From Oscillospiraceae bacterium (GTDB lineage: Bacteria; Bacillota_A; Clostridia; Oscillospirales; Oscillospiraceae), in contig JAFUES010000035.1 in the NCBI GenBank assembly GCA_017470325.1, positions 144,856 through 208,855 on the forward strand: a stretch of 64,000 nt of DNA, given 5' to 3'. How positions within the stretch are numbered: position 1 is the stretch's first letter; every line of letters begins with the position of its first letter. Below the pieces are notes generated by a model that saw only the letters and a program-made list of their open reading frames with translations, did no database searches and was not told where the DNA came from. A program made the position numbers and the translations under genes. Shown piece by piece: positions 60,546 to 64,000 of the stretch.

Positions 60546-61739
60546 TCAGTGGGTGGCGTTGTACTTCTCGATGGCTACGGCGAGGATCTCCATGGCCCGC
60601 TCCAGATCCTGGCAGTTGATGGTGTAAGCCATGCGGACCTCGTTCTTGCCCATGCCGGGGGTGCTGTAGAAGGGCTCGCCGCAGGCGAACATCACCGTGT
60701 CGCCCTTGTCGTCGAACTCCCGCAGCAGCCAGTACTGGAAGGTGTCTGCGTCGTCGATGGGCAGGGCGGCCATCACATAGAAGGCGCCCTTGGGCTCCTG
60801 GCAGACCACGCCGGGGATCTTTTTCAGGCAGCGCATCAGGGTATCGCGCCGGGCCTTGTACTCCTCCCGGACCTCGTCGAAATAGCTGGGGTCCAGATCG
60901 TAAAGGGCGGCGGAGGCCACCTGGTCCACCGTGGCCGAGCACAGGCGGCACTGGCACCATTTCATGGCCTGGGCCATGAAGTCCGCGTTCTTGGAGATCA
61001 GCATGCCCACGCGGGCGCCGCAGGCGGAAAAGCGCTTGGACACAGAGTCGATGACGATCACATTGTCCTCATAACCCTTGAACTGCAGGGCGCTGATCAG
61101 CGGCTCGCCGCCGTAGACGAACTCCCGGTAGACCTCGTCGCAGATGATGAACAGGTCATGCTCCTTGGCGATGTCCAGCATCAGCTTCAGCTCGTCTTCG
61201 GTGAGCACCGCGCCGGTGGGGTTGCCGGGGTTGGAGATGAGGATGGCACGGGTATGCTCATTGATCTCCTTCTCCACGCGCTCACGCACGGCGTAGCGGT
61301 AGCCCTCCTCGGGGCTGGTGGTGATGGGATGGACCTTGGCGCCGGCCAGGGTCACGGAGGTATGGTAGTTGGGGTAATAGGGTTCCGGGACCAGCAGCTC
61401 GTCTCCGTCGTCCAGCAGGGTGGCCATGGTCATCTGCAGGGCTTCGCTGCCGCCGGTGGTGGGCAGGATCTGGGCACGGCTCAGCTCCACGCCGATGCGG
61501 GCGTAGTATTTGCGCACGGCGTCCAGCAGCTCGGGCACGCCGCCGGAGGGCGCATAAGCCAGGACCGGCTGGTCGAAGGCCTTCAGCGCGTCATAGAAGG
61601 CGGTAGGCGTCAGGATATCAGGCTGGCCGATGTTCAGGTGATAGATCTTCTTGCCGGCCTCAACGGCCTTGGCGGCTTCACCGTTGAACTTCCGCATGGG
61701 AGAAAGGCCGCATTGTTCCATTTTAGATGAAAATTTCAC
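60546..61739 (-). CDS. PLP-dependent class I/II aminotransferase
   Basis: A 397-residue protein from GTG 61739 with AGGGGG 8 bases upstream. It has LNIGQPD, the SNPGNPTG segment, DEVYREF and the PLP-lysine segment DSVSKRFSACGAR. This is the fold-type I AspC-like subgroup (aspartate, aromatic or branched-chain amino acids). The specific substrate cannot be fixed. It is a single-gene unit. Confidence 0.9.
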   Translation of the reverse strand: MKFSSKMEQCGLSPMRKFNGEAAKAVEAGKKIYHLNIGQPDILTPTAFYDALKAFDQPVLAYAPSGGVPELLDAVRKYYARIGVELSRAQILPTTGGSEALQMTMATLLDDGDELLVPEPYYPNYHTSVTLAGAKVHPITTSPEEGYRYAVRERVEKEINEHTRAILISNPGNPTGAVLTEDELKLMLDIAKEHDLFIICDEVYREFVYGGEPLISALQFKGYEDNVIVIDSVSKRFSACGARVGMLISKNADFMAQAMKWCQCRLCSATVDQVASAALYDLDPSYFDEVREEYKARRDTLMRCLKKIPGVVCQEPKGAFYVMAALPIDDADTFQYWLLREFDDKGDTVMFACGEPFYSTPGMGKNEVRMAYTINCQDLERAMEILAVAIEKYNATH

Positions 61740-61838
61740 ACAATTACCCCCTGTTCGGTTTTGATGGTGTTACTTTATCACGTTCAAAGGCCGGAATCAA
61801 TAGCCCTTGAAAAAATCCGGCACTTTGTTTGGCACGGC

Positions 61839-61867
61839 TTGCACGGGCAGGGGGGATTTGGTAAAAT
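61839..61867 (+). promoter_or_regulatory. addB promoter
   Basis: TTGCAC, 17-base spacer, TAAAAT, about 49 bases before addB. Confidence 0.75.
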
Positions 61868-61915
61868 AGTATAACATTATTCGAAACAGAACGAAGGAGA
61901 GAAGGAGGGAGAGAC

Positions 61916-64000
61916 ATGCTGCGCTTGATCCTGGGCAAGGCCGGTGCGGGCAAGACCGCCGCCGTGATCGAGGAGATCCGACAGGCGGTGGCGCGGCGGC
62001 AGGGCGGCAATCTGCTGCTGGTGCCGGAGCAGTACAGCCATGAGGCGGAGCGGGAGCTGTGCCTTAAATGCGGCGACAGTCTGTCCCTCTATGCGGAGGT
62101 ATTCAGCTTTACGGGCCTGGCCCGTCGAGTCATGCAGCAGCAGGGCGGCGGCGCGGCCCAGTTCCTGGACAAAGGCGGCAGGCTCCTGTGCATGGCCCTG
62201 GCCCTGCGCCAGGTGGGGCCCAGGCTTCGGATCTACTCCGCGGCCCAGCGGAAGGCGGAGCTGCAGGCCATGCTGTTGCAGGCCATCGATGAGATGAAGA
62301 CCGCCTGCGTCACTCCCGAGATGCTGGAGGCCGCGGCGGAAGACTGCGGCGACGGTCTGGGGGACAAGCTGGGGGATCTGGCGCTGATCAGCGCCGCCTA
62401 CGACGCGGTGGTGGCGCAGGGACATGCAGACCCCATGGATCGGCTGAGCATATTGGCCGGGCAGATCCCGGACTCTGCCTTCGGACCGGATACCCATGTG
62501 TATGTGGACGGCTTCATCGACTTCACCGCCCAGGAGCGGGCGGTGCTCAGCGCCCTGCTGCGCAAGGGTGTACAGCTGACCGTTTGCATGACGGTGGATG
62601 AATTGCAGGGAAACAATGAGATCTACGCCCTGTCCCGTATCGCCGCCCGCCGCCTGCTGGCGGAGGCCAAAGAAATGGGGCTGGAGGTCATCATCGAGCA
62701 TATGGAGGGCGACGGCAAGGACGAGGCCCTGCGCTTTTTCGCGGACAATCTGTTCAGCTATTCCGCCGCCCGCTACGGCGGGGACGCGGCCCCGGTGCAT
62801 CTGCACGCCGCCGAGAATATGACGGCGGAGTGCGAGTTCGCCGCGGCCCGGGCCCTGGAGCTGGTGCGGGAAGGCGGTTGCCGCTGGCGGGATATCGCCC
62901 TGGCGATCCGGGGCTTTGAGGATTACCGCGGCACGCTGGAGAGCGTATTCCGCCACTATGGCGTGCCTCTGTTTACCGCCCGCCGCAGCGAGCTGCTGTC
63001 CAAGCCTCTGCCCCTGTTGATCGCCTTGAGTTATGAGATCGTGGGCGGCGGCTGGGATGTGGATGACGTGATCAGTTACATGCGCACAGGGCTTGCCGGG
63101 CTGGACCCGGCAGAGTGCGACACGCTGGCGGACTACATTTTCAAATGGCAGCTGCGGGGCAGCGCCTGGGAACGCAGCGGCGACTGGCGGCAGCACCCGG
63201 CGGGCTATGGCGCGGATTACGACGAGGCCGCCGAGGAAAAGCTGAAGCAGATCAACGCCCTGCGCCGCCGTCTGGCGGGGCCGCTGTTGGCCTTCCAGCA
63301 GCAGGGCCGGGAGGCGGATACCGCCGAGCGGCAGGCTGCAGTCCTGGCAGAGCTGTTCCGGCGGCTGAAGCTGCCCGAGCAGTTGAGCGCCCGGGCGGAG
63401 GCTCTGGAGGCCCAGGGGCAGGAGACCCTTGCCGGAGAGTACCGGCAGCTCTGGGAGCTGATCGTTTCCGCCCTGGAGCAGTGCGCCGCCATCCTGGGCG
63501 ATACGGAAATGGACATGGCGGGCTTCGGCAGCCTGTTCACCCTGATGCTGTCCCAGTACGACGTGGGCGTGATCCCCGTGTCCCTGGACCGGGTGTCCGC
63601 CGGCGATTTTGACCGAATGCGCCGCCGCAGCATCAGGCACCTGATCGTGCTGGGCTGCAGCGACGACCGGCTCCCCCCCGCCCAGGAGAGCAGGGGCGTC
63701 TTCTCCGAGGAGGAGCGGCAGCGCCTGCTGGAAATGGAGATCGACCTGGGCGCGGGTGAAAGCGAGCTGTGGCGGGAATTTTCTCTGATCTACAACTGCC
63801 TGACCCTGCCGTCGGACAGTCTGGATCTGTGTTACGCCCGCTGCGGCGCCGATGGGGAGCGGCTTCGCCCGGCCTTCGTGTTCAACCGGGCTGTGGCCCT
63901 GTTCGACCGGGAAGCGGAGAACGTGCAGACGGAACAGCTGCGCCTCTCCGCGCCCGCTCCGGCGCTGACGCTGGCCGCCCACGCGGTGCGCGGCGGCAGC
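61916..64000 (+). CDS. addB: ATP-dependent helicase/deoxyribonuclease subunit B (partial)
   Basis: The frame is open from ATG 61916 (GAAGGAGGGAGAG upstream) to the window end, giving 695 residues of a protein that normally has about 1100-1200. It starts RLILGKAGAGKT, the AddB P-loop, followed by LLLVPEQYSHEAE and VFSFTGLARRVM. The C-terminal nuclease domain with its iron-sulphur Cys residues lies beyond the window. AddAB processes double-strand breaks at Chi-like sites. addA is expected downstream. Confidence 0.93.
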   Translation, partial: MLRLILGKAGAGKTAAVIEEIRQAVARRQGGNLLLVPEQYSHEAERELCLKCGDSLSLYAEVFSFTGLARRVMQQQGGGAAQFLDKGGRLLCMALALRQVGPRLRIYSAAQRKAELQAMLLQAIDEMKTACVTPEMLEAAAEDCGDGLGDKLGDLALISAAYDAVVAQGHADPMDRLSILAGQIPDSAFGPDTHVYVDGFIDFTAQERAVLSALLRKGVQLTVCMTVDELQGNNEIYALSRIAARRLLAEAKEMGLEVIIEHMEGDGKDEALRFFADNLFSYSAARYGGDAAPVHLHAAENMTAECEFAAARALELVREGGCRWRDIALAIRGFEDYRGTLESVFRHYGVPLFTARRSELLSKPLPLLIALSYEIVGGGWDVDDVISYMRTGLAGLDPAECDTLADYIFKWQLRGSAWERSGDWRQHPAGYGADYDEAAEEKLKQINALRRRLAGPLLAFQQQGREADTAERQAAVLAELFRRLKLPEQLSARAEALEAQGQETLAGEYRQLWELIVSALEQCAAILGDTEMDMAGFGSLFTLMLSQYDVGVIPVSLDRVSAGDFDRMRRRSIRHLIVLGCSDDRLPPAQESRGVFSEEERQRLLEMEIDLGAGESELWREFSLIYNCLTLPSDSLDLCYARCGADGERLRPAFVFNRAVALFDREAENVQTEQLRLSAPAPALTLAAHAVRGGS

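Overview
The window is one contiguous piece of a high-GC, endospore-forming Gram-positive chromosome with the 3' half of a prophage at its left end. The host is most likely a Clostridia member of the Oscillospiraceae type. This is inferred from sigma-G, the glgC/glgD pair, RicT, ThiT- and QueT-type vitamin transporters, lipobox lipoproteins and GC-rich codon use; no rRNA is present to confirm it.

Region 1 (1 to about 13,760) is the late-gene end of a siphovirus-type prophage, visibly lower in GC than the host. The order is: end of a tail protein, tail-assembly chaperones joined by a -1 frameshift at A_AAA_AAC, a tape measure protein with 29-residue Trp-rich repeats, tail and baseplate proteins, a complete diversity-generating retroelement (DGR), an XkdX-like protein, a holin module and a multidomain endolysin. 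The DGR is the most striking system here. A receptor-binding-type tail protein carries an 88-bp variable repeat (8895-8982). It differs from a template repeat (9574-9661) at 14 positions, and every difference is at a template adenine. An Avd-like accessory gene containing the template in frame and a DGR-type reverse transcriptase follow.

Region 2 (13,766-17,762, minus strand) is a nucleoside-uptake locus: BMP-family lipoprotein, double-ATPase subunit and the first permease. The permease is cut after about 137 codons by the prophage. A purine nucleoside phosphorylase gene lies upstream, divergent from uridine kinase and thymidine kinase, so this is a nucleoside salvage neighbourhood.

Region 3 (19-36.5 kb) holds a DUF4349 lipoprotein, a PpiC-type foldase, a phosphoesterase, prfB, and prs-pth followed by a glycogen cluster (glgC, glgD, glgP) that runs into a PfkB-type kinase and a membrane PIG-L deacetylase. 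After these come rplJ-rplL with an L10 leader, sigG and a second phosphoesterase.

Region 4 (36.5-47.6 kb) holds a TAXI/TRAP uptake pair with a palindromic operator candidate, a HAD phosphatase with plsY, a small secreted protein, a PAP2 phosphatase, holB-ricT-GT-C-like membrane protein, and a lipoprotein.

Region 5 (47.6-64 kb) holds a MarR-controlled heterodimeric ABC exporter, acpP, the rpmH-rnpA-yidD-yidC-jag cluster (without dnaA beside it), a lipoprotein, thiT under a TPP riboswitch, galU, queT and queH for queuosine precursor uptake and processing, a dCMP deaminase, a PLP aminotransferase and the 5' part of addB. No tRNA, rRNA, CRISPR array or insertion sequence was recognised.
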